DNA from: Acetofilamentum sp.
GTDB taxonomy: Bacteria > Bacteroidota > Bacteroidia > Bacteroidales > DYOH01
Direction of reading: 5' to 3'
Length of the DNA stretch: 45,433 bases
Assembly: GCA_020720625.1 (NCBI GenBank)
Contig: DYOH01000021.1
Location: 1-45,433, forward strand
Under the pieces are notes generated by a model. It saw only the letters and a list, made by a program, of their open reading frames with translations, made no database searches and had not been told where the DNA came from. The translations under genes and the position numbers were made by a program. This document shows positions 37,439 to 45,324 of the stretch, one piece after another. How positions within the stretch are numbered: position 1 is the first letter of the stretch; each line of letters opens with the position of its first letter.

Positions 37439-38827
37439 TTATTTATTTAGAATTTTTCCGGGTTGAGATATTATTTTGCCGTCGGGCAAAGTGGTTTGCA
37501 TTTCAGTATTAATATCTATCTGGTTAACAGATGTTATGATAGAGCCATTTTGCGAAGTAATGGAATATCCTTTTCTGAGCAAATTCTCAGGATTTTGCAA
37601 TTCTACTTTCTTTTCTAAAAATTGTAATTCCTTTTTAGCATTTGACATAAGCAAAAAGAATAAATCTTTAAACTTAGATTGCACTAAATTAAGATTTTGA
37701 AGCTTGCTTTTAGTTAATGAAAGGCATTCCTTAGCCAAAGATTTTTCAATCTGCCTAACTTCTATCTTTTGTTGCATTAAAAAATCGGAAACCTTATTTT
37801 TTAAACGATTTTCAACTTTCAAAAGGCCATTTTTTTCAATAGAAAGTCTATCATAAGTTCTTCTAAATAGCATTGAATCGTATTTGGCTAAATCCAATCG
37901 GGCAAGATGCATTTTAGACTTAATCAAGCTAATTAACTGTTCCTGATATTGAAATACCACTGCTTCGGCATCATTAAATCTATCGATTATGAATTGGGCA
38001 ACCGCTGTTGGTGTTTTCAGGCGGGTATGCGCTACTAAATCAACCACACTCTCGTCTCTTTCGTGCCCAATTCCAGTGATTACCGGAAGTGGAAAATAGC
38101 AAATATTAAGTGCAAGATTATAATCGTCGAAACAACTCAAATCGGATTTAGCGCCTCCACCGCGAATCAAAATTACAGCATCAAACTCCTCTTTCCGATC
38201 GTAGATTTCTTCTACTACCCCAATAATAGATTCCGGACAACCTTGACCCTGCAAGAGAGCAGGAAAAAGACATACAGAAATATTAAACTGCTCAATAACA
38301 TTGGCCATTTGTTTCATAAAATCTTCGTAACCAGCTGCAGTTGCAGATGAAATAACAGCCAACTTTTTGGGCAAATAAGATAAAAATTGTTCTTTATTCA
38401 AATCAAATGCACCAGCGTCTTTTAAAGATTGAATGGTTTGCTGTCTTTGGCGGGCCAAATCGCCCATGGTGTAAGTTGGATCTATATCAGAGATAATTAG
38501 ACTAAAACCATATTGCTCATGAAAATTGGGGGTAACTTTTAGTAAAACTTTTATGCCTTCGGCAAACTCCATTCCTGTAGATTGCTCAAAATAAGTGCGT
38601 AATAAATTAAACTGATAAGCCCAAATAACAGCTTTGGATTTGGCCATCAATTTTTGGGTTTTATCCGATTTTTCGGCTAATTCCAAATAGCAATGCCCCG
38701 ATTTGTGAATATTCATGCTAAAAAGTTCTGCCACAAGCCAAACTGGCTGCGGAAAATAATCAATTATAGCATTTTTTATCAGTTCATTTAGTTCGGAGAG
38801 AGTAATAAATGATTGTTTTCCGGACAT
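37439..38827 (-). CDS. xseA: Exodeoxyribonuclease VII large subunit
   Basis: XseA, with the small subunit XseB, degrades single-stranded DNA from both ends. The 462-residue product has an N-terminal OB-fold (PVWLVAELFSMNIHKSGHCY), the catalytic domain with VISSATAAGYEDFM, LIRGGGAKSDLSCFDDYNLA and GIGHERDESVVDLVAHTRLK, TPTAVAQF, and a long coiled coil. Its ATG overlaps the subtilase stop by one base (TAATG). The small subunit gene xseB, often next to xseA, is not found in the 113 bases downstream, so it must be elsewhere in the genome. Confidence 0.96.
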   Translation of the reverse strand: MSGKQSFITLSELNELIKNAIIDYFPQPVWLVAELFSMNIHKSGHCYLELAEKSDKTQKLMAKSKAVIWAYQFNLLRTYFEQSTGMEFAEGIKVLLKVTPNFHEQYGFSLIISDIDPTYTMGDLARQRQQTIQSLKDAGAFDLNKEQFLSYLPKKLAVISSATAAGYEDFMKQMANVIEQFNISVCLFPALLQGQGCPESIIGVVEEIYDRKEEFDAVILIRGGGAKSDLSCFDDYNLALNICYFPLPVITGIGHERDESVVDLVAHTRLKTPTAVAQFIIDRFNDAEAVVFQYQEQLISLIKSKMHLARLDLAKYDSMLFRRTYDRLSIEKNGLLKVENRLKNKVSDFLMQQKIEVRQIEKSLAKECLSLTKSKLQNLNLVQSKFKDLFFLLMSNAKKELQFLEKKVELQNPENLLRKGYSITSQNGSIITSVNQIDINTEMQTTLPDGKIISQPGKILNK

Positions 38828-40512
38828 TATTGCTTCAGCATTTTAAGTTTATATGCCTGTTCTCCTGCCTGAATCCGTAAGAAGTACATTCCGTTAGGCA
38901 CATTATTCAAACCGCTAAAATCAAGCTTATTATCGTTATCAATGGTTAAATTCCTGGTTTCTAATACTCTACCATTAAGATTTATTACATCAATTTGCAC
39001 GGTTTTTTGTATAGGAACCTTGCTAAATTTTATTTCAAAATTACCCGTTGAAGGGTTAGGAAAAACAAGAATTTCGCGATTTTGCTCCAAATTTTCAATC
39101 TTTGTAGGGTACAGATAGGCCATATAAAAATCAGGAATTCCGTATCCAAGCAAAGAGTCGGGCTTAGTAGACTGACTAGCGTTGTTTTGCATGGCACTAA
39201 TTAGCTCCATGTTAGAAAGTTCAGGGCGCGCTTGCCATAAGCTCGCTGCCATTCCAGCAATAATTGGTCCAGAAAAAGATGTTCCGCTACTTGTAGAAAC
39301 CTCTCCTGTAGTAGAAATTACAGTAGAATTGAGTCCCTGAGCAGCCACATTGGGCTTTATGCGGCCATCGGGGGTTGGTCCCATTGAGCTAAAATAGGCA
39401 TAATATCCATAACGGTCTGTTGCTCCAACAGTTAAAACGCTATCAGCATCGGCCGGAGCTGTAATATACTTCCAGGCGTCGTTTCCTTCGTTTCCGGCGC
39501 TAACCACCACTAATATTCCCTTTTGGGCAGCAATATCGGCACCAATGGTCGAAGGCGCAAAATCTCCGTTCATATCGGCATAAGTATGGCTCATGGCGGT
39601 ATCATCAAAATTACTATACCCTAAAGAGCTATGAATAATATCTGCACCGAGACTATCGGCATGCTCTGCCCCTGCTACCCAGTTAAATTCTTCGATAATA
39701 TTCTCAGAACCGGCATCTTCTGTTCTGATGAGTATAAAATCGGCTTTAGGTGCAGTGCCTACAAACTTTCCGGGCAAATTTGATGCAATGGTTGATAAAA
39801 CCTTCATTCCGTGGGAGTCGGCATCCCAACTTGTAGAATCCATATCTACAAAATCTTTGGAACTTAAAATTTGTTTATTTGTCCATAAGCTATCGAATGC
39901 TTTTAGCTGGTTGACTTTATAAAATCCTGCATCCATTATTGCCATCAGAACACCTTTGCCATTAAACCCCTCGTTGTGAAGCTTGTTTCCGTTGAGCATT
40001 TCTATTTGATTTAGCCCATATCCATAATCGTAGATGTTATTTGCAGAATTTTTCATTTCTACAAATTTATATGTGGGTTCTGTAGACTCCTCTAATTTTT
40101 TCTCAACAATTTGGTTCTCCGTTTGGGGTTTGGTTTTAAGAAAATCAACTACAAAATCAAACTTTTTTACTTCGTTCACCAAATTTGCATCCTTTGAATA
40201 CACCAATATGCCGTTGAGCCATTTACTCGCATAATAAACTTGCAGTCCAAGGGCTTTTACACTATCAATATAATTTTGATTAACAGGCAAATCAAACTCA
40301 TCTACCGGAATATTATATTTTATTCGTCTATTAATTGCTTTAGGGCTCAAAAACTCCGAAGGCCTTTCGATGCTGTAGGAGCTATTTAACTTATCGCGAA
40401 AAGCCACCCAGTATTTGTCGGGAGCAACTTTTGTTTGAGCCAAAACCAATTTTGCAGAAAAAAAGAAAATCAGCAGAAAAAAACTGGCAAAAATATGGAG
40501 TCTATACTTCAT
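38827..40512 (-). CDS. Secreted subtilisin-like (S8) serine protease with T9SS sorting domain
   Basis: This 561-residue protease has a signal peptide (about 1-26, ending LAQ), a propeptide-like N-terminal region, and an S8 catalytic domain with Asp in AIMDAGFY (near 191), His in DSHGMKVLSTIASN (near 233), the oxyanion Asn in VVSAGNEGND and Ser in GTSFSGPIIAGMAA (near 412). The final 80 residues, starting at VFPNPSTGNFEIKF and ending LRIQAGEQAYKLKMLKQ, are a type A T9SS C-terminal sorting domain, so it should be exported across the outer membrane by the type IX system. It lies two bases after the MORN-repeat gene and overlaps xseA by one base. Confidence 0.94.
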   Translation of the reverse strand: MKYRLHIFASFFLLIFFFSAKLVLAQTKVAPDKYWVAFRDKLNSSYSIERPSEFLSPKAINRRIKYNIPVDEFDLPVNQNYIDSVKALGLQVYYASKWLNGILVYSKDANLVNEVKKFDFVVDFLKTKPQTENQIVEKKLEESTEPTYKFVEMKNSANNIYDYGYGLNQIEMLNGNKLHNEGFNGKGVLMAIMDAGFYKVNQLKAFDSLWTNKQILSSKDFVDMDSTSWDADSHGMKVLSTIASNLPGKFVGTAPKADFILIRTEDAGSENIIEEFNWVAGAEHADSLGADIIHSSLGYSNFDDTAMSHTYADMNGDFAPSTIGADIAAQKGILVVVSAGNEGNDAWKYITAPADADSVLTVGATDRYGYYAYFSSMGPTPDGRIKPNVAAQGLNSTVISTTGEVSTSSGTSFSGPIIAGMAASLWQARPELSNMELISAMQNNASQSTKPDSLLGYGIPDFYMAYLYPTKIENLEQNREILVFPNPSTGNFEIKFSKVPIQKTVQIDVINLNGRVLETRNLTIDNDNKLDFSGLNNVPNGMYFLRIQAGEQAYKLKMLKQ

Positions 40513-40514
40513 GA

Positions 40515-41936
40515 CTATTTGTTTTTATTGATAAATTCAAGAGGATTGTTCAGATAATTCATTGGATCTTCGGAAGCCGGAAGCGGTTCGTCGAGATATC
40601 TTAATTCTTTGGTTTCTATTTCCTGCGGACTTTTTGCTTCCAGTTCAAGTATTTTCTTTTTCAAACTTTCCATGCTACTATTTAACTTACGAATTTCTTC
40701 CACGCTTTTATTCTGTTTCTTAGCACTTTCGTACAATATGGTTTGCGAATTTAATTCATTTGTTAATTTATCGAGCTCAACTTCGATGGGCAATTTCCCC
40801 ATTGAGTAAACCAGCGTACTTAAAAGCTTTCCGCTTTGGTCGAAAAATTGCCAGGTGCCATCTCTCAAACCATTGTTGTAAGAGCCTTTCATATCGTAGG
40901 CATTATTATCATGATACATAATAAAAGGTCCTTGCTTCTGGTTGTTTAGAAATTTTGTTTCCAATCTTTTATTTCCGTTCGGATAGAATTGTCGCCATAT
41001 ACCATTTTTCTTACCAATTTCCCAATCAAGTTCTTCGAGTAATGTTCCATCCAGGTAAAAAACTTTTGCTCTACCATTCTCAAGCCCCATTCTAAAAGAG
41101 ATTTGAGCAGCAATTGTTTTATCCTGGTAAAAATATGTCCAGATAGAGTCTTTATTAATGCCCCAATAATATCCTGTTGCCAACAACGATGTGTCTTCAT
41201 TAAAAAGTGATGCTTCGGCAAATCCATTCTCGTAATAGAATAAATAGGCCATGCGTGCGCCATTTTCATGATACCTATAATATTCACCAATCGGTTTTCC
41301 GTTATTAAAAACCACATGATAAGCCATATTCCCATTGGGAAAAAACTTAATCCAATGCCCTGTTTTTAAGCCATTTGCGTCTATTAGATTAATATTTTTT
41401 AATTCATCGGCAGGAATTTTTGAAAAATCAATGGCCGCCTGATTAGTGCCTTGTAATTGAACAAGCTGTTCTTCGGCAAAAGATTTCTTTAAGTAAAGCA
41501 TGTATTGATTTGTAGTATCTCCAAAAATTATTGCTACTTGCTCGCAGTAAAACAAACCTTGCTTTTGGTCTCCAGCCAGCATAAGAGAATCGGCCACAAA
41601 AGAACTTTTTGTTCGAATATTTGCTAAATCGGATTCGAAATCGAGCCAACATTTTTTTTGTTTATCTCTATTTATTGCCCTGTTAACTGCATTTAAAGAG
41701 GCTGTGAGATAAATAAACTGAGCATTTTGCTGAAATTGGATAAAATTTACCTTTGCCTGAAAATAATATGGGTAAGCCGCTGATTTTTCTTTTTTAGCAA
41801 TTTCATCGGCCTTTTCAACGGCCTTTTGATATTGATTTTTCTCCAGAAGTTTATCTAAAGCTTCATATTTTTGGCATTGTCCAAAAACAAGAGCAGAACC
41901 AAGTAAAAAAACTATAAGAACCAGGATATATCTCAT
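40515..41936 (-). CDS. Exported MORN-variant repeat protein
   Basis: This 473-residue protein has a signal peptide (about 1-19, ending VFGQ), an N-terminal helical region of TPR character (about 20-170), then eight or so MORN-variant repeats of the YwqK type (GHWIKFFPNGNMAYHVVFNNG, GEYYRYHENGARMAYLFYYE, GIWRQFYPNGNKRLETKFLN, GTWQFFDQSGKLLSTLVYSM, each here shown in part) and a C-terminal charged coiled coil. Annotation pipelines often call this repeat an antitoxin domain, but a signal peptide makes that name misleading. It is the first gene of the operon with the T9SS subtilase and xseA. Its role is unknown. Confidence 0.82.
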   Translation of the reverse strand: MRYILVLIVFLLGSALVFGQCQKYEALDKLLEKNQYQKAVEKADEIAKKEKSAAYPYYFQAKVNFIQFQQNAQFIYLTASLNAVNRAINRDKQKKCWLDFESDLANIRTKSSFVADSLMLAGDQKQGLFYCEQVAIIFGDTTNQYMLYLKKSFAEEQLVQLQGTNQAAIDFSKIPADELKNINLIDANGLKTGHWIKFFPNGNMAYHVVFNNGKPIGEYYRYHENGARMAYLFYYENGFAEASLFNEDTSLLATGYYWGINKDSIWTYFYQDKTIAAQISFRMGLENGRAKVFYLDGTLLEELDWEIGKKNGIWRQFYPNGNKRLETKFLNNQKQGPFIMYHDNNAYDMKGSYNNGLRDGTWQFFDQSGKLLSTLVYSMGKLPIEVELDKLTNELNSQTILYESAKKQNKSVEEIRKLNSSMESLKKKILELEAKSPQEIETKELRYLDEPLPASEDPMNYLNNPLEFINKNK

Positions 41937-42010
41937 AAAATAAAAATTGAACTTACACTTAAAACTATCGAAATAGCAGAATATTGTAAATAATATTGGC
42001 CTAAAATTAC

Positions 42011-42045
42011 AAAAAAAAAGCAGTATAGATGTTTTATACTGCTTT
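42011..42045 (-). terminator. Terminator after rng
   Basis: AAAGCAGTATA (42017-42027) and TATACTGCTTT (42035-42045) form a perfect 11-base stem with a seven-base loop. On the minus strand it is followed by an unbroken T run of about nine, a very strong signal placed directly after the rng stop. Confidence 0.9.
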
Positions 42046-42050
42046 CTTTT

Positions 42051-43601
42051 TTAAATTTCTAATTCTTCGCCATCCTCGTCAAAAAATTTGTAATCGAGAA
42101 TGGAGTAAGCCCAATCGCTAATAATATAAATTCTTTTTTTGTAGTGCCACATCCATTTTCTTCTGATAGAAATAAATCCTTTGGTGAGATATGCATGAAG
42201 ATATGGATGAACTTTTAAGATAATCTTGTTTACATTCAGATTTTCCTGAATATAAGTAAGATTATTCTCAATTTCTTTAGAAAGCAAAATACTGGGCGAT
42301 ATTTTGCCTGTACCTTTACATGTAGGACAGCTTTCGCTCGTTTCGATATTCAACTCTGGTCTGACTCTTTGACGGGTAATTTGCATTAACCCAAACTTAC
42401 TCAAAGGCAAAATGTTATGCTTGGTTCTATCCACAGCCATCACCTTCTTTACATGCTCAAAAAGCGCAATTTTGTTTTCGGTGTTGTGCATATCGATAAA
42501 ATCGACAACAATAATGCCCCCCATGTCCCTCAACCTTAGTTGACGTGCAATTTCTTCTGCGGCAGCAATGTTTACTTCCAAGGCATTGGTTTCCTGATCG
42601 TGAGAATTTTTAGTTCTGTTTCCGCTGTTCACATCAATCACATGCAGCGCTTCGGTGTGTTCGATAATCAGATAAGCACCATTTTTAAATGTAACGGTTT
42701 TACCAAAAAGAGTTTTAATCTGCTTGGTAATACCAAATTGCTCAAAAATAGGAGCTCTTCCCTGATATAGTTTTACAATTTTTTGTAGTTCCGGAGAGAT
42801 TGCCACAATATAGTCTCTTATTTCGTGGTATACAGCCTCTTGACTAACATAAATACTGGAAAAAGAATTATTGAGCACATCTCTAAGCATGGCCGAGGCT
42901 CTGTCGAGTTCGCCTAGTACCAAACGGGGTGGCTTTGCATTAGATAAATTTTTGGCCACGTGTTCCCATTTTTCAACCAGCTCTCTGAGTTCAGAATCCA
43001 GGGCAGCAACTCGTCTGTTTTTAGCCACTGTTCGAACAATAACACCATAATTTGCAGGCTTAATGCTTTGTATAAGACTTCTTAGTCTTTCCCTTTCCTC
43101 TTTACCTTTAATTTTCTGCGAAACAGAAACTTTATCTGAAAAAGGAAGCAACACCAGATTTCTACCTGCAATAGAAATTTCAGAACTAATTCTAGGGCCT
43201 TTAGTTGAAATAGGTTCTTTAGCAACTTGCACAAGCACAGATTGCCCTTCTTTTAAAACATCTTGGATTTTTCCTTTCTTGTCGATATCAGGAAAAATTT
43301 TGGCGTTGTCTAAAGATATAGCATCTAAGCTAGTTGCAATAGCACGAGAAACATAATCACTTAACGAACGAAACTGGGGACCTAAATCCAAATAATGCAA
43401 GAATGCGTCTTTTTCGTATCCAACATCCACGAAAGCGGCATTTAATCCGCTCATAATTTTACGCACCTTTCCCAAATAGATATCTCCAACTGAAAAACGA
43501 CTATTCGTCTTCTCTTTACTAAGCTCAACAAGTTGTTTATCTTCGAGCAAAGCAAAGGTTATTTCAGAGGGAGAAACATCAATTACCAGTTCGTTATTCA
43601 C
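42051..43601 (-). CDS. rng: Ribonuclease G/E family endoribonuclease
   Basis: This 516-residue enzyme cuts single-stranded RNA in rRNA maturation and mRNA decay. It has an S1 domain (about 35-125), the DNase I-like catalytic domain with metal-binding aspartates in VIDVNSGNRTKN and MGGIIVVDFIDM, and the zinc-link CPTCKGTGK that joins the dimer. It lacks the long C-terminal scaffold of RNase E, so it is of the RNase G type. The start codon is GTG: an in-frame TAA lies four codons upstream, and the family's normal N-terminus (NNELVIDVSPSEITFALLED) begins here. A perfect AAGGAGG precedes it at 43606-43612, unusual in this window. Confidence 0.95.
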   Translation of the reverse strand: MNNELVIDVSPSEITFALLEDKQLVELSKEKTNSRFSVGDIYLGKVRKIMSGLNAAFVDVGYEKDAFLHYLDLGPQFRSLSDYVSRAIATSLDAISLDNAKIFPDIDKKGKIQDVLKEGQSVLVQVAKEPISTKGPRISSEISIAGRNLVLLPFSDKVSVSQKIKGKEERERLRSLIQSIKPANYGVIVRTVAKNRRVAALDSELRELVEKWEHVAKNLSNAKPPRLVLGELDRASAMLRDVLNNSFSSIYVSQEAVYHEIRDYIVAISPELQKIVKLYQGRAPIFEQFGITKQIKTLFGKTVTFKNGAYLIIEHTEALHVIDVNSGNRTKNSHDQETNALEVNIAAAEEIARQLRLRDMGGIIVVDFIDMHNTENKIALFEHVKKVMAVDRTKHNILPLSKFGLMQITRQRVRPELNIETSESCPTCKGTGKISPSILLSKEIENNLTYIQENLNVNKIILKVHPYLHAYLTKGFISIRRKWMWHYKKRIYIISDWAYSILDYKFFDEDGEELEI

Positions 43602-43612
43602 ATAACCTCCTT
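43599..43612 (-). promoter_or_regulatory. rng: Strong Shine-Dalgarno and overlapping AUG-stop at the rng start
   Basis: On the minus strand the bases read AAGGAGGTTATGTG. AAGGAGG is a full match to the anti-Shine-Dalgarno sequence, four bases before the GTG start. An ATG overlapping the GTG by one base is followed at once by TGA, giving a one-codon frame that overlaps the rng start. Confidence 0.7.
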
Positions 43613-43651
43613 ATAGATAAAAGATTATTACTAGAGTTAAAGTAGCAAACC

Positions 43652-43677
43652 AAAAAGAGCCACGAAGGCCCTTTTTT
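43652..43677 (-). terminator. Hairpin terminator between the COX24-type gene and rng
   Basis: On the minus strand AAAAAGGGCC pairs with GGCTCTTTTT, with one G-T pair, around a five-base loop. It lies 14 bases after the small gene's stop and before the rng leader. It may end the HU transcript or act as a partial terminator ahead of rng. Confidence 0.6.
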
Positions 43678-43690
43678 GGTATAAGTTACT

Positions 43691-43783
43691 TTATTTCTTT
43701 TTCTTGTGTCTGTTTTTTCTCAGACGCTTCTTTCTCTTGTGAGTTGCCATTTTATGGCGTTTTCTTTTTTTACCACTCGGCAT
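43691..43783 (-). CDS. AURKAIP1/COX24-domain small basic protein (bS22/mS38-like)
   Basis: This 30-residue, almost wholly basic protein starts MPSGKKRKRHKMATHKRKKR and ends in a run of lysines. The KMxxHKRKKRLRKxR core is that of the COX24/AURKAIP1 C-terminal domain, found in mitochondrial ribosomal protein mS38 and in the tiny bacterial ribosomal protein bS22. It is therefore probably a ribosome-bound peptide. It has an excellent ribosome-binding site (AGGAGG, eight bases before ATG) and starts 16 bases after the HU stop, so it is cotranscribed with HU. The same small gene is common beside HU in Bacteroidota, by my recollection. Direct ribosomal binding is inferred. Confidence 0.88.
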   Translation of the reverse strand: MPSGKKRKRHKMATHKRKKRLRKNRHKKKK

Positions 43784-43791
43784 TTTTTAAT

Positions 43792-43797
43792 CCTCCT
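43792..43797 (-). promoter_or_regulatory. Strong Shine-Dalgarno of the COX24-type gene
   Basis: AGGAGG on the minus strand lies eight bases before the ATG at 43783, an ideal spacing. Most other starts in this window have no such sequence, so it fixes this very short gene as real. Confidence 0.8.
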
Positions 43798-43799
43798 AA

Positions 43800-44087
43800 T
43801 TAGTTCTTAACTTGGTCTTTTACCTTAATAACAAATGTTTTGGCAGGTTTAAAAGCCGGAATAAAATGCTCGGGAATCACAATTGTGGTATTCTTCGAAA
43901 TGTTACGAGCCGTTTTTTGCGCTCTTTTCTTCACAATAAAGCTACCAAAACCTCTTAAATATACATTCTCATTGTTTGTTAATGAGGCTTTTACTGCATC
44001 CATGAATGCTTCTACTGTTTTCTGCACGGTTATTTTCTCTATACCTGTGCTTTTTGAAATTTCGTTTACGATATCTGCTTTTGTCAT
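43800..44087 (-). CDS. HU/IHF family DNA-binding protein
   Basis: This 95-residue protein bends and packs DNA as a dimer. It starts MTKADIVNEISKSTGIEK, has the family signature GFGSFIVKKRAQKTARN and the DNA-inserting arm region with IPEHFIPAFKPAKTF, which is an HU/IHF-like arm carrying Pro at the tip. It lies upstream of the COX24-type gene and rng on the same strand and diverges from mutY. HU or IHF cannot be separated with certainty from sequence. Confidence 0.96.
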   Translation of the reverse strand: MTKADIVNEISKSTGIEKITVQKTVEAFMDAVKASLTNNENVYLRGFGSFIVKKRAQKTARNISKNTTIVIPEHFIPAFKPAKTFVIKVKDQVKN

Positions 44088-44135
44088 CGCTTAAAAACGT
44101 TTAGTTATCAATTAATTACAATTCAATTCGGATTG

Positions 44136-44143
44136 CAAAGATA
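44136..44143 (-). promoter_or_regulatory. Bacteroidota -7 promoter element for the HU gene
   Basis: The minus strand reads TATCTTTG, a full match to TAnnTTTG, 48 bases before the HU ATG. A matching -33 TTG was not clear. The rest of the HU-mutY spacer is AT-rich and holds nothing else I recognise. Confidence 0.5.
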
Positions 44144-44268
44144 ATAGAATTATTGAACTTTGAAAAATTATTCTAAAATAATTTCACTGAAATTGACTGA
44201 TTTTTTTTTATTTAGAATTTCTTTCGCTTTTTTTGTGCTTTTATTATTACTTAATAGCTTGCCAACAA

Positions 44269-45324
44269 ATGAGTTCGAATAATACTTTCTCATTAGAATT
44301 AATCAACTGGTATTCAATAAATAAACGTGATTTACCTTGGCGAAACACGAATAATGCTTATTTTATATGGCTTTCGGAGATTATTCTCCAGCAAACACGT
44401 GTAGAGCAAGGACTACAATACTATCTGAGATTTATTGAACGATTTCCTACAATTAAGCAACTTGCCGATGCATCAGAAGATGAAGTTTTAAAACTTTGGG
44501 AAGGCTTAGGATATTATTCACGGGCCAGAAACTTGCATTTTGCTGCCAACCAAATTGTAGAGCTTAATAATGGTGTTTTCCCGTCTGATTTTGATAATAT
44601 TCTAAAGCTTAAAGGGGTTGGAAAATACACTGCTTCGGCGATTGCTTCTTTTGCCTTTGCGTTGCCTTATCCAACCATAGATGGAAATGTTTATAGGGTG
44701 CTTTCGCGATTATTTACAGAATCAACTCCCATAAATTCGAGTTCAGCTCCAAAAATTTTTGAAACCTTGGTAATGGTATATTTTAATAAACAAAAACCTG
44801 CCGAATTTAATCAAGCAATGATGGAATTTGGGGCACTTATTTGTACTCCTGCAAATCCGAAATGCCCGGATTGCCCGCTTAGAAACTATTGCATGGCTTT
44901 CGAAACCAAATCCGTGTCAAATTTTCCAGTAAAAGTTAAAGCCGCAAAAAGTCTGGAATTATTCTTTTATTTTTTGGTTATTAATCAAAATGAGCTTTTT
45001 TTTATTGAGCAGCGAAAGAATAATGGTATATGGAAAAAACTTTACCAGTTTCCGCTCATTGAAAAAGATATTGCTTTAAATTTGAATGAAATTGAACTCG
45101 AAATTGCGCATTTTTTTAAGTCTAATCGTTTCAAAATTAATAAAATACATCCGAGCTTTGTACATTTACTTACACACAGAAAACTAAATATCACGATTAT
45201 TGAAATTGGCTCAAACGATAAATCGCTAATAGATAAGTATTTGATGGGTGATAAAAATACATTAACATCTTTATCTTTTCCCATAGCTTTGCGAAATTAT
45301 ATCGACAGAGTAATTCTGAAATAA
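44269..45324 (+). CDS. mutY: A/G-specific adenine glycosylase
   Basis: MutY removes adenine mispaired with 8-oxoguanine. With the start at 44269 the 351-residue product keeps the Escherichia coli numbering of key residues: catalytic Glu37 (SEIILQQTRV), Asp138 (TIDGNVYRV) and the iron-sulfur cluster cysteines C192, C199, C202 and C208 in CTPANPKCPDCPLRNYC. The helix-hairpin-helix is GVGKYTASAIASF. The C-terminal NUDIX-like domain that reads 8-oxoguanine is present from about 225. A TTG-started extension to 44233 is possible but unlike the family. The 109 bases after the stop hold no gene I can recognise. Confidence 0.96.
   Translation: MSSNNTFSLELINWYSINKRDLPWRNTNNAYFIWLSEIILQQTRVEQGLQYYLRFIERFPTIKQLADASEDEVLKLWEGLGYYSRARNLHFAANQIVELNNGVFPSDFDNILKLKGVGKYTASAIASFAFALPYPTIDGNVYRVLSRLFTESTPINSSSAPKIFETLVMVYFNKQKPAEFNQAMMEFGALICTPANPKCPDCPLRNYCMAFETKSVSNFPVKVKAAKSLELFFYFLVINQNELFFIEQRKNNGIWKKLYQFPLIEKDIALNLNEIELEIAHFFKSNRFKINKIHPSFVHLLTHRKLNITIIEIGSNDKSLIDKYLMGDKNTLTSLSFPIALRNYIDRVILK

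Noticed and set aside
40515-41936. Naming the MORN-repeat protein as an antitoxin.
   Set aside because: The repeat is often labelled as a YwqK-type antitoxin, but this protein has a signal peptide and no toxin gene beside it.
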